Source of the DNA: Bog-473 sp963743785
Lineage (GTDB): Bacteria > Actinomycetota > Acidimicrobiia > Acidimicrobiales > RAAP-2
Direction: 5' to 3'
Assembly: GCA_963743785.1 (NCBI GenBank)
Contig: CAVURD010000034.1
Coordinates: 124,001-188,000, forward strand
DNA length: 64,000 nucleotides
Shown here: piece by piece, positions 26,620 through 35,682 of the stretch
How positions within the stretch are numbered: the stretch's first letter is position 1
Layout: the number at the start of each line of letters is the position of its first letter
The notes under the pieces: model-generated
What the model saw: the letters and a program-made list of their open reading frames with translations, nothing else
What the model was told of the DNA's origin: nothing
Database searches by the model: none
Position numbers and translations under genes: made by a program

Positions 26620-28083
26620 GTGCCCGCAATTCGCCTCAATCAAAGGGTGGCCGTCGCCGTCGTCTTCGTGTCGGCCATGTTCATGAACATCATGGACATC
26701 ACCATCGTCAACGTCGCCCTTCCAACCATCGGGCGAGATTTCAACATCCCACCGACGGCGGTGGACGGAGTCGTGATCGCCTACCTGGTGAGCCTGGCCG
26801 TCTTCATCCCCGCCTCGGGTTGGCTGGGCGATCGTTTCGGCGGGAAACGGGTGCTGATCACAGCCATCGTCGTCTTCACGGTGGGTTCGGTCCTGTGCGG
26901 GCTAGCCCAGAACATCACTGAGCTGATCCTCTTCCGCGTCGTTCAGGGCGCCGGCGGGGGCATGCTGGCTCCCGTCGGCCTGGCCATGCTGTTTCGGGTC
27001 TTTCCGCCGGCCGAGCGCATTCGGGCCTCGAGCATCCTCACGGTGCCGACCACGGTGGCGCCAGCGGTCGGACCGGTCCTGGGGGGATTCCTGGTCACGG
27101 ACCTCTCGTGGCGGTGGGTGTTCTTCGTCAACCTGCCGCTCGGCATTGCCGCCGTGACCTTCGGTCTGTTGTGCCTGGAACGATCGGAGCCTCTGGACGC
27201 TGGCCGATTCGACCGTCCGGGGTTCCTCCTCGGCGGAGCCGGGCTGGGTCTGCTCATGTACGGCATCTCGGAGGGGCCGCTCATGGGCTGGTCGTCCCCC
27301 GCCGTGCTCGGGGCGTGCGTCGCGGGCGCGCTGCTCTTGACGGCCATGGTGTTGGTGGAGCTGCGGGTGACCAGACCCTTGGTGGACCTCCGTCTCCTCA
27401 AGGACCGGCTGTTCCGATCGACCAACGGCGTGATGTTCCTGGCCTCAGCGGCGTTCTTGGGCACGCTCTATCTCATACCGCTCTATTTCCAGGACGCCCG
27501 GGGCTTGAGCGCCCTCCAGTCCGGGCTCTCCACCTTCCCTGAGGCTTTCGGGGTAATGGCCGGGGCCCAACTGGCCAGTCGACTGATCTACCCGAGATTG
27601 GGCCCACGCCGTCACATCACCTTCGGGCTCCTCGGACTCACCCTGACGATGCTGTTGCTCACGCAGATCAGCGTGACGACCAATTTGTGGCTCATCCGGG
27701 TCGTCATGTTCGCATTGGGGCTGATGATGGGTCAGGTCTTTGTGCCTACCCAGGCCGCCTCCTTTGCCAAGATCTCGCCAGCCAATACCGGGCGAGCCTC
27801 GACCTTCTTCAACACCATGCGCCAGGTCGGGAGCGCCGTCGGCGTGGCCATTCTCTCCACTGTCCTCATCGGCGTTGGGTCGACCCATGCTGCTGGAGGT
27901 GGCGTGCACCCGAACATGCGGGCCTACCACTTGGCCTTCGCCACCGCCGCCATTTTCGCCATCGCCGCGGCGGCGTTCTCCCTCACCATCCATGACAGCG
28001 ACGCGGCCGAGACGATGGTCCGTCGGCGCCCCAAGGCGGAACGACAAGCTCATCCACTCCCGGTCCGAGAAAGCCTGGCCTAA
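26620..28083 (+). CDS. MFS transporter, DHA2 family
   Basis: A 487-residue, 14-helix exporter. The DHA2 signature helix is FMNIMDITIVNVALPTIGRD, motif A is SGWLGDRFGGKRVLITA, and motif C-like AVGPVLGGFLVTDLSWRWVF. The C-terminal tail after the last helix is short and basic. It starts at GTG 26620, 255 nt from the divergent parA. It stands alone with no regulator beside it. The substrate is unknown; the family exports drugs and lipophilic compounds. Confidence 0.92.
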   Translation: MPAIRLNQRVAVAVVFVSAMFMNIMDITIVNVALPTIGRDFNIPPTAVDGVVIAYLVSLAVFIPASGWLGDRFGGKRVLITAIVVFTVGSVLCGLAQNITELILFRVVQGAGGGMLAPVGLAMLFRVFPPAERIRASSILTVPTTVAPAVGPVLGGFLVTDLSWRWVFFVNLPLGIAAVTFGLLCLERSEPLDAGRFDRPGFLLGGAGLGLLMYGISEGPLMGWSSPAVLGACVAGALLLTAMVLVELRVTRPLVDLRLLKDRLFRSTNGVMFLASAAFLGTLYLIPLYFQDARGLSALQSGLSTFPEAFGVMAGAQLASRLIYPRLGPRRHITFGLLGLTLTMLLLTQISVTTNLWLIRVVMFALGLMMGQVFVPTQAASFAKISPANTGRASTFFNTMRQVGSAVGVAILSTVLIGVGSTHAAGGGVHPNMRAYHLAFATAAIFAIAAAAFSLTIHDSDAAETMVRRRPKAERQAHPLPVRESLA

Positions 28084-28503
28084 AGCCTGCCGACATCCCG
28101 GGATTGAAGCGTGTGTGCGTCTTCTGTGGCCCGATCACGGGCACCATTCCATCGTTCGCCTCCGCCGCGGCCGCGCTGGGCACCACGTTGGCCGAACGAA
28201 ACAGACCACGCCTTCTTACCTTCTGAGTCGGGACAACGGCAGCGGAGCTCAGGTGCAACCAACCGGCAACGCGAGTGCCCCAGTCCCGCACCTTTCGCAA
28301 GCCATGATTCAAAGGCAGCAGTTCACGACCTCGGGTTGTGGTCGCTCGGGCGGGGCGACCACAACCGGAGGGCGGGGCGAATCACGCCGGGAGGAAAACG
28401 TGAGAGCGGTCCTCGCGCATTCTCATCCGTGGACCTCACCTAAAGACGTTGCGACACGCCGGCAACGAGAATCCTTCAATGACTCACTCGGGCGCTAAGG
28501 CCT
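28084..28503. other. Intergenic region, no gene seen
   Basis: About 420 nt between the exporter and the immunity-like gene. I found no convincing coding sequence, RNA gene or strong stem-loop on either strand. The two flanking genes converge on it, so it probably holds transcription ends only. Confidence 0.4.
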
Positions 28504-28719
28504 TCAGGATCGCCGCCCGAGACGAACGTATCGGTTGGGGGGAATCGGCCTGTCTCGCCACGCCATTACCGCGGCGACCACCCAGCCAATGAGCGTCCAG
28601 CCGATCAGAAGATTCACCAATGCGACGTGCCAGAAGTGCTCGCATTGCAATTCCCAAGCTAGGTAGGTCGGCGCCCAATACAACGCGATCAACGCCACAA
28701 GGACCAGCCACAGAAACAC
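28504..28719 (-). CDS. Superinfection-immunity-like small membrane protein
   Basis: A 71-residue protein with two predicted helices. It matches the pattern of the superinfection immunity protein family (first described for phage T4 Imm), in particular LVNLLIGWTLIGWVVAAVMA near the middle, with the conserved N-L-x-x-G-W-T-x-x-G-W core. Members sit in the membrane and in phage T4 block DNA entry of a second phage. Many bacterial homologues are chromosomal and of unproven function. It is short of the family's N-terminal signal and starts with GTG. No other phage gene is adjacent. Confidence 0.75.
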   Translation of the reverse strand: MFLWLVLVALIALYWAPTYLAWELQCEHFWHVALVNLLIGWTLIGWVVAAVMAWRDRPIPPNRYVRLGRRS

Positions 28720-28973
28720 GGGCCAATCCTAAGCTGGCGGGGTCGGCGCCCTAGGAGCACTATTCGCACGACCGGTCATCAAGTGCCGCACGCCACTTTG
28801 GCCCCGGGTTCCAAGGGTTCCCGGAAACTCAATGTCCAGCAACGGGTGATGGCGCGGGCTGGGGGCGTCCGAGCCGCCGGGAGCGACCTCACGCGTCGAA
28901 GAGCGCACGTGAGAACGGATACCGTCGGCGGGCCCTGCGGTCCTACGTAGCACCGAGCCATTCGGGTACGCCA

Positions 28974-29002
28974 TTGACACGCGGGGAGTTTGTGGCTCTA
29001 CT
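28974..29002 (+). promoter_or_regulatory. Probable sigma-70-type promoter
   Basis: TTGACA (28974-28979), a 17-nt spacer, then TCTACT (28997-29002). Initiation would fall around 29008-29012, only a few bases before the ATG at 29015, implying a leaderless or nearly leaderless message for the small gene there. Confidence 0.5.
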
Positions 29003-29014
29003 TTCGGGGTAGGT

Positions 29015-29221
29015 ATGAACTCCGGCAACCTGGACGGGAGCGTCACAATGGGCCGCATGAAAGAACTTCTCTACGTGACCAGCGGCGAAGCCCAGTTCGA
29101 CGAGGCGGATAAGGGCGAGCCGCCCGTCAAAGCGAATGAGGTGGGCGAGGCACGGCCTGAGCGCTCAATCAGCCAGCCGCCCGCACCGGCGCCTGAACGG
29201 CGCCGTTCGCAATCTGCGTGA
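29015..29221 (+). CDS. Small hypothetical protein, possibly leaderless
   Basis: Not recognised. The 68-residue reading has acidic and Pro-rich character (KELLYVTSGEAQFDEADKGE). The support is the promoter-like TTGACA-N17-TCTACT just upstream, which places the start codon almost at the transcript 5' end. An internal ATG at 29048 is an alternative. The 3' end overlaps the end of the opposite-strand gene at 29169 by about 50 nt. It may not be a real gene. Confidence 0.35.
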   Translation: MNSGNLDGSVTMGRMKELLYVTSGEAQFDEADKGEPPVKANEVGEARPERSISQPPAPAPERRRSQSA

Positions 29222-29570
29222 CCCATTCGGCAACAACTCCAGGGGAGCATTGAGTGGCGATTGACGCCCTCAGAAGCAATCCCCCGAGGTAACCAGTCAG
29301 ATTTACCAGGTCCAGCTCGGGGGACCGTCCGACCAACGGCGTTGGCTCTCGCCTTGGGTCAAAGCGAGCGACCTCGATGAGGACGTTCCTTAGGGCCAAT
29401 ATGACATCGTTGGCGTCTTCAACGGCAATGCCACACTCGCGCATCCAGAGTGATAATCCCAGCTCAAGGGTGAGATTATCGGTTCGGAGATTCACGGGCC
29501 CAAGCGCCACCAAGCCCCGAAGCAATACCTCGGGGAAGCCGATATCGGTGGAGAAGCTGGGCGTAGCCAT
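29169..29570 (-). CDS. Hypothetical protein
   Basis: Not recognised. The 133-residue soluble protein contains FPEVLLRGLVALGPVNLRTD and ECGIAVEDANDVILALRNVL, looks largely helical, and has no signal or membrane segment. I chose the ATG at 29570, which is 67 nt from the divergent Ku start. Codon use is moderately GC-rich, consistent with real coding. No neighbour suggests a function. Confidence 0.5.
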   Translation of the reverse strand: MATPSFSTDIGFPEVLLRGLVALGPVNLRTDNLTLELGLSLWMRECGIAVEDANDVILALRNVLIEVARFDPRREPTPLVGRSPELDLVNLTGYLGGLLLRASIATQCSPGVVAEWVTQIANGAVQAPVRAAG

Positions 29571-29637
29571 CTGCCCAGTGTGCCGAGGGGGTGTGACACA
29601 TTGGTGGATTGGGCCTGACCTGGGTAAAGATATAGAG

Positions 29638-30561
29638 ATGGCAAGGTCAATTTGGAAAGGCGCACTGAGTTTTGGATTGGTCAATGTCCCGGTCGGTCTC
29701 TACCCGGCGACGCAGGACAAGACCATCCACTTCAATCAGTTCGAGGCTGGCACCTCGGATCGCATCCGGTACAAGAAGGTGAATGAGCGGACGGGCAAAG
29801 AAGTCAGATCCGACAAGATCGTCAAGGGGGTCGACCTCGGTGGCGGCGAATACGTCATCTTGACCGATGACGAGCTGGCCGCGGCCGAGCCCGAGCGGTC
29901 GAGGTACATCGACATCACCGACTTCGTCGAGTTAGACGAGATCGATCCGGTGTACTTCCGCACGACCTACTACCTTGCGCCCGAAGGCGAATCCGCCGGC
30001 AAGGCGTACGCCCTTCTGCACCAGGCCATGCGGCAGACGGGCAAGGTTGCCATCGCCACATTCGTGATGCGGAACAAGGAGTACCTGGTGGCGATCCGAC
30101 CCGAGGGTGAGGTGATTGCCCTCGAGACGATGTACTTCGCCGACGAAGTTCGCTCCCCCACCGTGGAGCTGCCCGATCTGCCCAAAGCCGAAGATCCGAC
30201 CGATCGGGAGATCAAGATGGCACAGCTTCTCATCGACTCGATGGAGGGTTCGTGGGATCCCAAGCGGTACCGCGACACGCACCGCCAAAAGGTCGAGGCA
30301 CTGATCGAGGAGAAGAGCCAGGGGAAGGAGATCGTGGCCCATACCGGCGCGCCGGTGGCGAAGGTTGTCGACCTCATGGATGCCCTAAATGCCAGCATCA
30401 AGGCCGCGGTTCAGACCAAGACGCCCACCAAGTCGGGGCGCCCCAAGGGGTCGGCTAGCACCAAAAAGGCTCCTGCAAAGCGCGCCTCCATCAAGGCCAC
30501 CGCGGCCAAGAAGGACTCGAAGCCTGCTCCCGCAAGAACGTCCAGCCGTAAGGCGTCCTGA
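29638..30561 (+). CDS. ku: Non-homologous end-joining DNA-binding protein Ku
   Basis: Bacterial Ku homodimer ring that binds double-strand ends and recruits LigD. It has 307 residues: the Ku core begins MARSIWKGALSFGLVNVPVG, then RYKKVNERTGKEVRSDKIVKG, DPVYFRTTYYLAPEGESAGK and ALLHQAMRQTGKVAIATFVM. Residues ~255-307 are a Lys/Ala/Pro-rich basic tail, as in many actinobacterial Ku proteins, thought to help DNA binding and threading. The start at 29638 directly follows a weak ribosome site (tagag). No ligD is in the window, so its partner must be encoded elsewhere. Confidence 0.95.
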   Translation: MARSIWKGALSFGLVNVPVGLYPATQDKTIHFNQFEAGTSDRIRYKKVNERTGKEVRSDKIVKGVDLGGGEYVILTDDELAAAEPERSRYIDITDFVELDEIDPVYFRTTYYLAPEGESAGKAYALLHQAMRQTGKVAIATFVMRNKEYLVAIRPEGEVIALETMYFADEVRSPTVELPDLPKAEDPTDREIKMAQLLIDSMEGSWDPKRYRDTHRQKVEALIEEKSQGKEIVAHTGAPVAKVVDLMDALNASIKAAVQTKTPTKSGRPKGSASTKKAPAKRASIKATAAKKDSKPAPARTSSRKAS

Positions 30562-30963
30562 CGCTTCGTGTACCCACGTGAAGTGGGTCAAAGGCCATCG
30601 GCCGCTGGACCCGGAATCGAGAGCTCAGACTGATTCGGTGGCGAAAACGCCCGATCGCCTGACTGCTCATCCGGTGGATTCTTGAAAGCGCCACCAAGAT
30701 CCGGCTGTTCAGGCATTCCACGGAGGGCTGAACAGATCCCCAGTTGCTAAGTGTGGCGCGGTCGCGGCCGTCTCCGAATCCGGTATCCGGTACCTTGATC
30801 CCCAGTCCCACCCCGCGTATGCGCCTGCTGTGACATTCTGTGGCGACACGACAAGGCGAGACGCGAGGAATCTCAATGAGAATTTCACACCATCATTCGA
30901 TGTCTCTATACCAAGTCATGCCCATTCCCGCCGGAGAGAACGCCTCGTCGCTTCAGGAGTTGC
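30562..30963. other. Intergenic region downstream of ku
   Basis: About 400 nt with no recognisable gene. Beginning 11 nt after the ku stop is a small hairpin (acccac/gtgggt, 30572-30588). The 3' end holds the ribosome site of the methyltransferase. It marks the passage from housekeeping/accessory genes to the glycan region, and its AT content rises towards 30.9 kb. Confidence 0.4.
30572..30588 (+). terminator. Short hairpin after ku
   Basis: A 6-bp stem acccac/gtgggt with a 5-nt loop starts 11 nt after the ku stop. No T tract follows, so the call is weak. Confidence 0.3.
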
Positions 30964-31917
30964 GTGGCCGATGAAGGCCGCTCGGAGCAGTCCAATATGG
31001 CCATGACCCGGCTCGTTGAGAAATGGAACTATGGCCGCTATCGGCGCTTGAACGACGAAGCCTGGCAACAGGCCCTTCTTGATTCCGTCCGGGGTCAGAA
31101 CAAAATTCCAATGCCGAGCTTCCCGTCCACTGAGGTTCAACGTGCCTTTGTCGGCCAAGCCAATGAAGACGCCATCAATGAGGCGTGGAGCTTTTACAAA
31201 TTCATGTCGGATCGATGGAAGGGATACGGTCACCGGATTGGCCCTCGGAGCCACGTGCTCGACTTCGGATGTGGTTGGGGACGATTTGCCCGCATGTTTC
31301 TTCGAGACGTTCCCGCGTCGCACATCTACTGCGCGGATACGTGGGACCTGCCTCTCGATGTCTGCCGAGACACAGGCGTTCCCGGGCAGCTGGTCCGAGT
31401 GCAGCCCATGCCTCCTTCATCACTTCCGTCGGCTCAATTCGACATAGCGTTTGCTTACTCGGTTTTCTCGCATCTTTCACCGAAGGCACACTTGGCGTGG
31501 CGAACTGAGCTCGCCCGAGTGATGAAGCCCAACGGCCTGTTGTTCATTACCACGCAAGCTCGATGGTTCCTCGATGAATGCCGGCGGTACCGTGAGCATC
31601 CTGATCAGATTTCGCATCGTTGGCACCAAAAGTTGGCCAATTGCTTCGTGGACTACAAGACATCTGTCCGTCAATACGATTCCGGAGAGTTTCTTTTTGC
31701 CGCAGATGAGCCGTCTGCAGATCTCGTCACCAATCAGGTCAAACGAGGGCTCGTGAGCGATCCTCCTGAGCTTGGGCGGGAGTTCTACGGGCAGGCGGCT
31801 GTTCCGAGCCAGTATTTCGAATCGCATTGGAATGCGGAGTGCGGTTTTGAGCTACTTGATTTCGTCGCTGACCGATCTCTTTGTGAACAAGCACTGGCGA
31901 TCATTCGGAGGAAGTAG
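30964..31917 (+). CDS. Class I SAM-dependent methyltransferase
   Basis: A 317-residue Rossmann-fold methyltransferase. Motif I is SHVLDFGCGWGRFARMFLRD and the acidic motif II segment is HIYCADTWDLPLD. The post-I region FDIAFAYSVFSHLSPKAHLA and MKPNGLLFITTQA follow the standard order. A ~100-residue helical N-terminal extension precedes the fold. The GTG at 30964 has aggagt 4-5 nt upstream; an ATG at 30997 is the alternative. It is the first gene of the surface-glycan region. The substrate, perhaps a sugar hydroxyl, is inferred only from context. Confidence 0.85.
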   Translation: MADEGRSEQSNMAMTRLVEKWNYGRYRRLNDEAWQQALLDSVRGQNKIPMPSFPSTEVQRAFVGQANEDAINEAWSFYKFMSDRWKGYGHRIGPRSHVLDFGCGWGRFARMFLRDVPASHIYCADTWDLPLDVCRDTGVPGQLVRVQPMPPSSLPSAQFDIAFAYSVFSHLSPKAHLAWRTELARVMKPNGLLFITTQARWFLDECRRYREHPDQISHRWHQKLANCFVDYKTSVRQYDSGEFLFAADEPSADLVTNQVKRGLVSDPPELGREFYGQAAVPSQYFESHWNAECGFELLDFVADRSLCEQALAIIRRK

Positions 31918-32094
31918 GACGTGCGCGGGTGAATGATAGCGTCGCCAATCTGCGCGGGAATCCATCCCAAGCGACCGGAGACTTCGCATTCCCAACGCTG
32001 ATTCTCCAGCCTCCTCTGTTCACCGTGATGCGTGCCACAGTCGCCACACTTCGGCCCTGACGTTGCATAGAAATTCGAAAACCAGGTTGCCGGG

Positions 32095-33058
32095 TCAATC
32101 AAGGGATTACCCCGGACCCGATGAGGCCGGATCGGAGCGCACGTTCATGGGCCGGTAGAGTTCGACACCGGTGCGCCAGACGTAGCGGAGCTCCCCGTCG
32201 AGGAGCTTGCGCTGACTCTCATGGGCTTCAACGGCAGCCGTCTTCTCGGACTTGGATCTGGCCGCCCGCAGGATCAGTGGACGCCGACGGATGAGGCCGA
32301 ACACTGACCGGACGAACTGCGGGAGAACCATGGCCACGGTTGTTCCGCGGCGGGTGACCGTCGGGCCACAGACCCTCCCCCGGGTAGACACGATAGGTGT
32401 AGACCTCGGGCGGCGAACCGTTCGGTCGGTCGGCGAGGCTCGGCTCACGTGCTCCGTCGGGACCCGGCCCGGTGCCCGAACCGTAGACGTCGATCACCGC
32501 CCGGCGGGTGGCTCTGGCCAGCGCCCGGTGATCGGGATGGGGGTCATCGGGTTTGGTCACAAAGACGTGGGAGGGGGACAGACTCCGGAGCAGATCGCCG
32601 ATCCGTTCCGCTACCTCTCCTTCGTGGTCGCTCAGCGTGCCGTCGGCAAAGCCGAATTCGAATCGACCCTGCCTGGGCACGTCGAGCGCGTCGAGAGCCC
32701 GGTGCCACTCACCGTGTCGGATCTCGACGATGCCCTCGGGCGTTGGCCGGGGCGTCGAGGAGTACCAGCCGCCACGTCCGTCGGTGGCGAGAGCCACCGA
32801 GGTGGAAAGTCCACGATGCGCCATCTGGGCCAGGAGCAGGCCGCATCCGATGGTCTCGTCGTCGGGGTGCGGGGAGAGCACCAGGGCCGTGCCTCGGACG
32901 AGGATCTCGGTGGCGTTCTGGGCCAGGGCCACCTGGGCCCAGCCCCAGAGTGCGCCGATCGGCGGGCGCGACACAGTCGAGGTCGCCGTCTGTCTCAATC
33001 GCGCCATCCTGGCGCCCGGCTCGGCACGAACATTGAGTTCGGTGGCGGTCAGTGGACG
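32095..33058. repeat. Long direct repeat, copy 1 (PIG-L module)
   Basis: A 964-nt segment nearly identical to 47484-48446 and in the same orientation. I see about six substitutions and a small indel cluster near 32348-32355 that adds one base in this copy. It covers the end of the glycosyltransferase gene from its PIG-L module to just beyond the in-frame stop. The shared sequence ends abruptly on both sides (after agtggacg on the right, before tcaatcaagg on the left). Confidence 0.9.
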
Positions 33059-34204
33059 GTGATCGCGAAACGAGAACGGACCGGCTCGGGATCGATTCTG
33101 GAAGGCCTCAGTGATCACCTCATCAACCGCGCCGACTGTTTGGCTCAAAGACACGTGCTCTTTAACCCAGGCTCTTGAGCGGGGGCCGAGACTCGGGTCG
33201 TCGTTTCGCCAGTTAAGGCAGGATTCGATGGCCGATCCGAGACGAATTGGATCCGCCGGGGGCACGAGGTGTTCGGGAAACCCGCGCATCATGGCTCCAA
33301 GTCCTCCGATATCTGACGCCACGACGGGGATCCCACTCGCCATCGCCTCGCTCACAACGAGGCCCTGAGTCTCGAAACAATTGCTCGGAACAACCAGTAG
33401 GTCCGCAGCAGCCATCAAGTCGGGCACGTCCGAGCGGTGCCCGAGAAACGTCACGCGGCGCCCGTCCGCTGCCATTTGTAGCTCCGCAAGATACGCGCTG
33501 GTTGTGGTCGTGCCGCACAGGACGACATGAGTTGGAATAGAGAGCTGGCAGACCGCATCGATGAGGAAATGGGCGCCCTTGATTCGTTCGAGACGGCCTA
33601 CAAAGAGGATCATTAATTCCTCATTACCGACACTGATCCTGGCCCGTACGGCCCCACGTTCTTCGACTCCGAGCGGGACGAAGCGATCGGTGTCGATGCC
33701 GGTGGGGATGACCGACACCTTGGCTGGATCGAGTCCGGCCAGGGTGCTCCACCGTTCTGCGGTATCAGACGAGGGCACGATGATCGCGCTGGTCCGGCGG
33801 ATCAAGGCATTCAGCCAGGGCGGCTGTTGGAAGGGAGGTGGTAGATGCAGATGCACGACCACCGGTGCGTGTGACGCTGCACCGATCGCGAGGCCGATTG
33901 GTACATCTCCGGCATTGTGGACATAGACGACCGAGGGCGACGCGCGCGTTCCTGAGATCGCGCCACTGATGGTCCCAGTAGTCGAAGCGATGGGAGAAAC
34001 TCGTGTGGGAATGCTGGCTTGGATTTGCGTTGTCGTCGCGGCCAGCGCTTTCCACTCCGACCAGTAGTCACCCTGGCTGACGTAGAGAAGATCCACCGCC
34101 CATCCACGTTCGGCGAGGTTCCGAAAAATGGCGAGTTGAGCGGACTCGGTGCCTCCCACTGACCCAAGGTGATTCGCGATTGTCAGGATCCGTTTGTCGC
34201 TCAT
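32228..34204 (-). CDS. GT4-type glycosyltransferase fused to PIG-L deacetylase, C-terminus frameshifted
   Basis: Bifunctional surface-glycan protein. Residues ~1-370 are a GT-B glycosyltransferase family 4 domain: NHLGSVGGTESAQLAIFRNL, VSVIPTGIDTDRFVP, ILFVGRLERIKGAHFLIDAV and the E-x7-E type ETQGLVVSEAMASGIPVVAS. Residues ~400-600 are a PIG-L/LmbE deacetylase with metal motif SPHPDDETIG and PHPDHRALARA. After GEGLWPDG the frame changes relative to the second copy at 47.5 kb, where it continues for ~85 residues to a stop matching 32107 here; one extra base near 32350 explains it. As written, the protein ends in an unrelated 40-residue tail. The ATG at 34204 follows gaggt. Likely role: add a sugar and N-deacetylate it. 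Confidence 0.85.
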   Translation of the reverse strand: MSDKRILTIANHLGSVGGTESAQLAIFRNLAERGWAVDLLYVSQGDYWSEWKALAATTTQIQASIPTRVSPIASTTGTISGAISGTRASPSVVYVHNAGDVPIGLAIGAASHAPVVVHLHLPPPFQQPPWLNALIRRTSAIIVPSSDTAERWSTLAGLDPAKVSVIPTGIDTDRFVPLGVEERGAVRARISVGNEELMILFVGRLERIKGAHFLIDAVCQLSIPTHVVLCGTTTTSAYLAELQMAADGRRVTFLGHRSDVPDLMAAADLLVVPSNCFETQGLVVSEAMASGIPVVASDIGGLGAMMRGFPEHLVPPADPIRLGSAIESCLNWRNDDPSLGPRSRAWVKEHVSLSQTVGAVDEVITEAFQNRSRAGPFSFRDHRPLTATELNVRAEPGARMARLRQTATSTVSRPPIGALWGWAQVALAQNATEILVRGTALVLSPHPDDETIGCGLLLAQMAHRGLSTSVALATDGRGGWYSSTPRPTPEGIVEIRHGEWHRALDALDVPRQGRFEFGFADGTLSDHEGEVAERIGDLLRSLSPSHVFVTKPDDPHPDHRALARATRRAVIDVYGSGTGPGPDGAREPSLADRPNGSPPEVYTYRVYPGEGLWPDGHPPRNNRGHGSPAVRPVSVRPHPSASTDPAGGQIQVREDGCR

Positions 34205-34749
34205 GTCCACACCTCAGCCAGGAAACCGGATTCAATGGGAGCAGACGCTGTTCGCACTCGTCGTCGGCCCGCGACAGTCAGAGCGGCAAGGATACCGAAG
34301 GCGAGGCGACCGAGTTGTCCGACACAGGATCCTCCCGGGGAAAGGCTGCCTGGCGACAGCATTCCCATGCTTGGCCGCAGCAAAATGACTGAGGGATGCC
34401 GGATATAGGCACGTGAAGAATGCAAGGCCATCGTGCAGTTCTGCCGCCACGTTCGCATCCACACCACACGTCCCCTCGAAATCGCCCTGGCCATTTCGCC
34501 GATCCCGTTCGGGCCGAACGCACCCCGCCCGGCTGTTCGCCGCTGGAGCCCAGTACGCTTCGGTTGAGCGCAGGAACATCCACCCGAGCCTTCCCGCCGC
34601 CAGCGCATGTCGTTGACGTCAGACTTCCCGGCGCGGCGGAGTGTGTCTGGACCAACTCTGCATTTCCGGCTTACCCAAGGATGGACCGCCCAAAACACCG
34701 ATCTCTACTACTAGCGGATTTCCACGCGGGCCGCTATTGGACAATCTGA
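34205..34749. other. Intergenic region, no confident gene
   Basis: About 545 nt between the GT4 gene and a small membrane protein. Short open frames exist on both strands, but none shows a domain, good codon bias and a ribosome site together. It should contain the GT4 promoter. Confidence 0.35.
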
Positions 34750-34995
34750 CTAGCTGCGTTCATTCCTCGAAGACTTGCGGGACAGCACGGCAAACACGAG
34801 TCCAATGGCCAACACTGCTACTCCAATCGACACAAACACCACCAAAAAGTATTCGACGGCGATGCGCCTATTGCCCTGCATGCCCTGGGCCAACAACCAC
34901 GATCCGGCAGCCAGGAGGAGGAAAAGCGCGGAGGAAATGAGGTAGAACCTGGTTCTTCTCCGGGATGTCTCGATCTCTGGGTCATTTGGGGACAT
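34750..34995 (-). CDS. Small hypothetical membrane protein
   Basis: Not recognised. It has 81 residues: an acidic/basic N-terminus (MSPNDPEIETSRRRTRF), a first helix (LISSALFLLLAAGSWLLAQG), a short loop, a second helix (FLVVFVSIGVAVLAIGLVFA) and a basic end. The ATG at 34995 was chosen because upstream residues look non-coding. Two-helix proteins of this type are common and uncharacterised. It is not obviously linked to the glycan genes except by position. Confidence 0.5.
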   Translation of the reverse strand: MSPNDPEIETSRRRTRFYLISSALFLLLAAGSWLLAQGMQGNRRIAVEYFLVVFVSIGVAVLAIGLVFAVLSRKSSRNERS

Positions 34996-35682
34996 GCTGA
35001 ACCAGTCTCTTAGGGACCCAGTCAGGATAGACCCCCGGCAGGCAGAATACGTACCGTGAGCATTCATGGTCCGCGACGAGGCCGTTGTGTGTTCAGGCAC
35101 CGTGTCATCATGAACGAAACCCGGCACCCGACCGGATCTGTTCGACCCCGCGTCGAGGCCCTGTAGTTGACCGGACGCAGGCTCACACGGCCGGATAGAC
35201 GGGATCCCGGAGGGTGGTCCTGGCCGAGGGGGGTGTCACCGCCCGATTCACCGCGACCACGGGCTCGGAGATCAGTCCATGGCCAATCGGCTGGCCAAGG
35301 CCGACCCCCGGTTCCACCTTGCCTGAAATGGTGATCAGTCCATCTGCACCTCCCCCCGCCGAGGCGACAGATCGCCCGGTGGTCTGGCTGCGCTGGATGA
35401 CCCACCAACCAACTCAACAACCCATCCACCCACCGCCGCCAGGTCCACCAACGAGTATCCCTTGGCTCTGGACCCGAGCCCGGCGCTCGTTGACCCAAAG
35501 TCGCGGGTCTCGCCGGTCTCGGGCCGTCGTGAGCCTTTCAATGCGTAAACGGTGATTCACCTTGTTCGGGCTCCAGGTCGATCACCTGGCACACTGATAT
35601 CGAACCGGTGATCAACGACGCCTGGACCGAAGGGATTGGTCAGGTTGGCCCACCGGCCCGAGGACGGAGAAAGGAGGCGGAC
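34996..35682. other. Intergenic region with possible gene debris
   Basis: About 690 nt. On the minus strand, open stretches in two frames (for example LITISGKVEPGVGLGQPIGH and EPVVAVNRAVTPPSARTTLR around 35190-35350) look protein-like but carry no start, no domain I recognise, and internal stops. They may be decayed coding DNA. The 3' end carries the aaggagg ribosome site of the next glycosyltransferase. Confidence 0.35.

Noticed and set aside
28504..28719. A prophage around the superinfection-immunity-like gene
   Set aside because: No integrase, portal, terminase, capsid or lysis gene is nearby; the peptide alone does not make a phage.
34201..34698. A 165-residue minus-strand reading upstream of the GT4 gene
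   Set aside because: It has mixed composition, no ribosome site and no domain, and it overlaps the GT4 start region.
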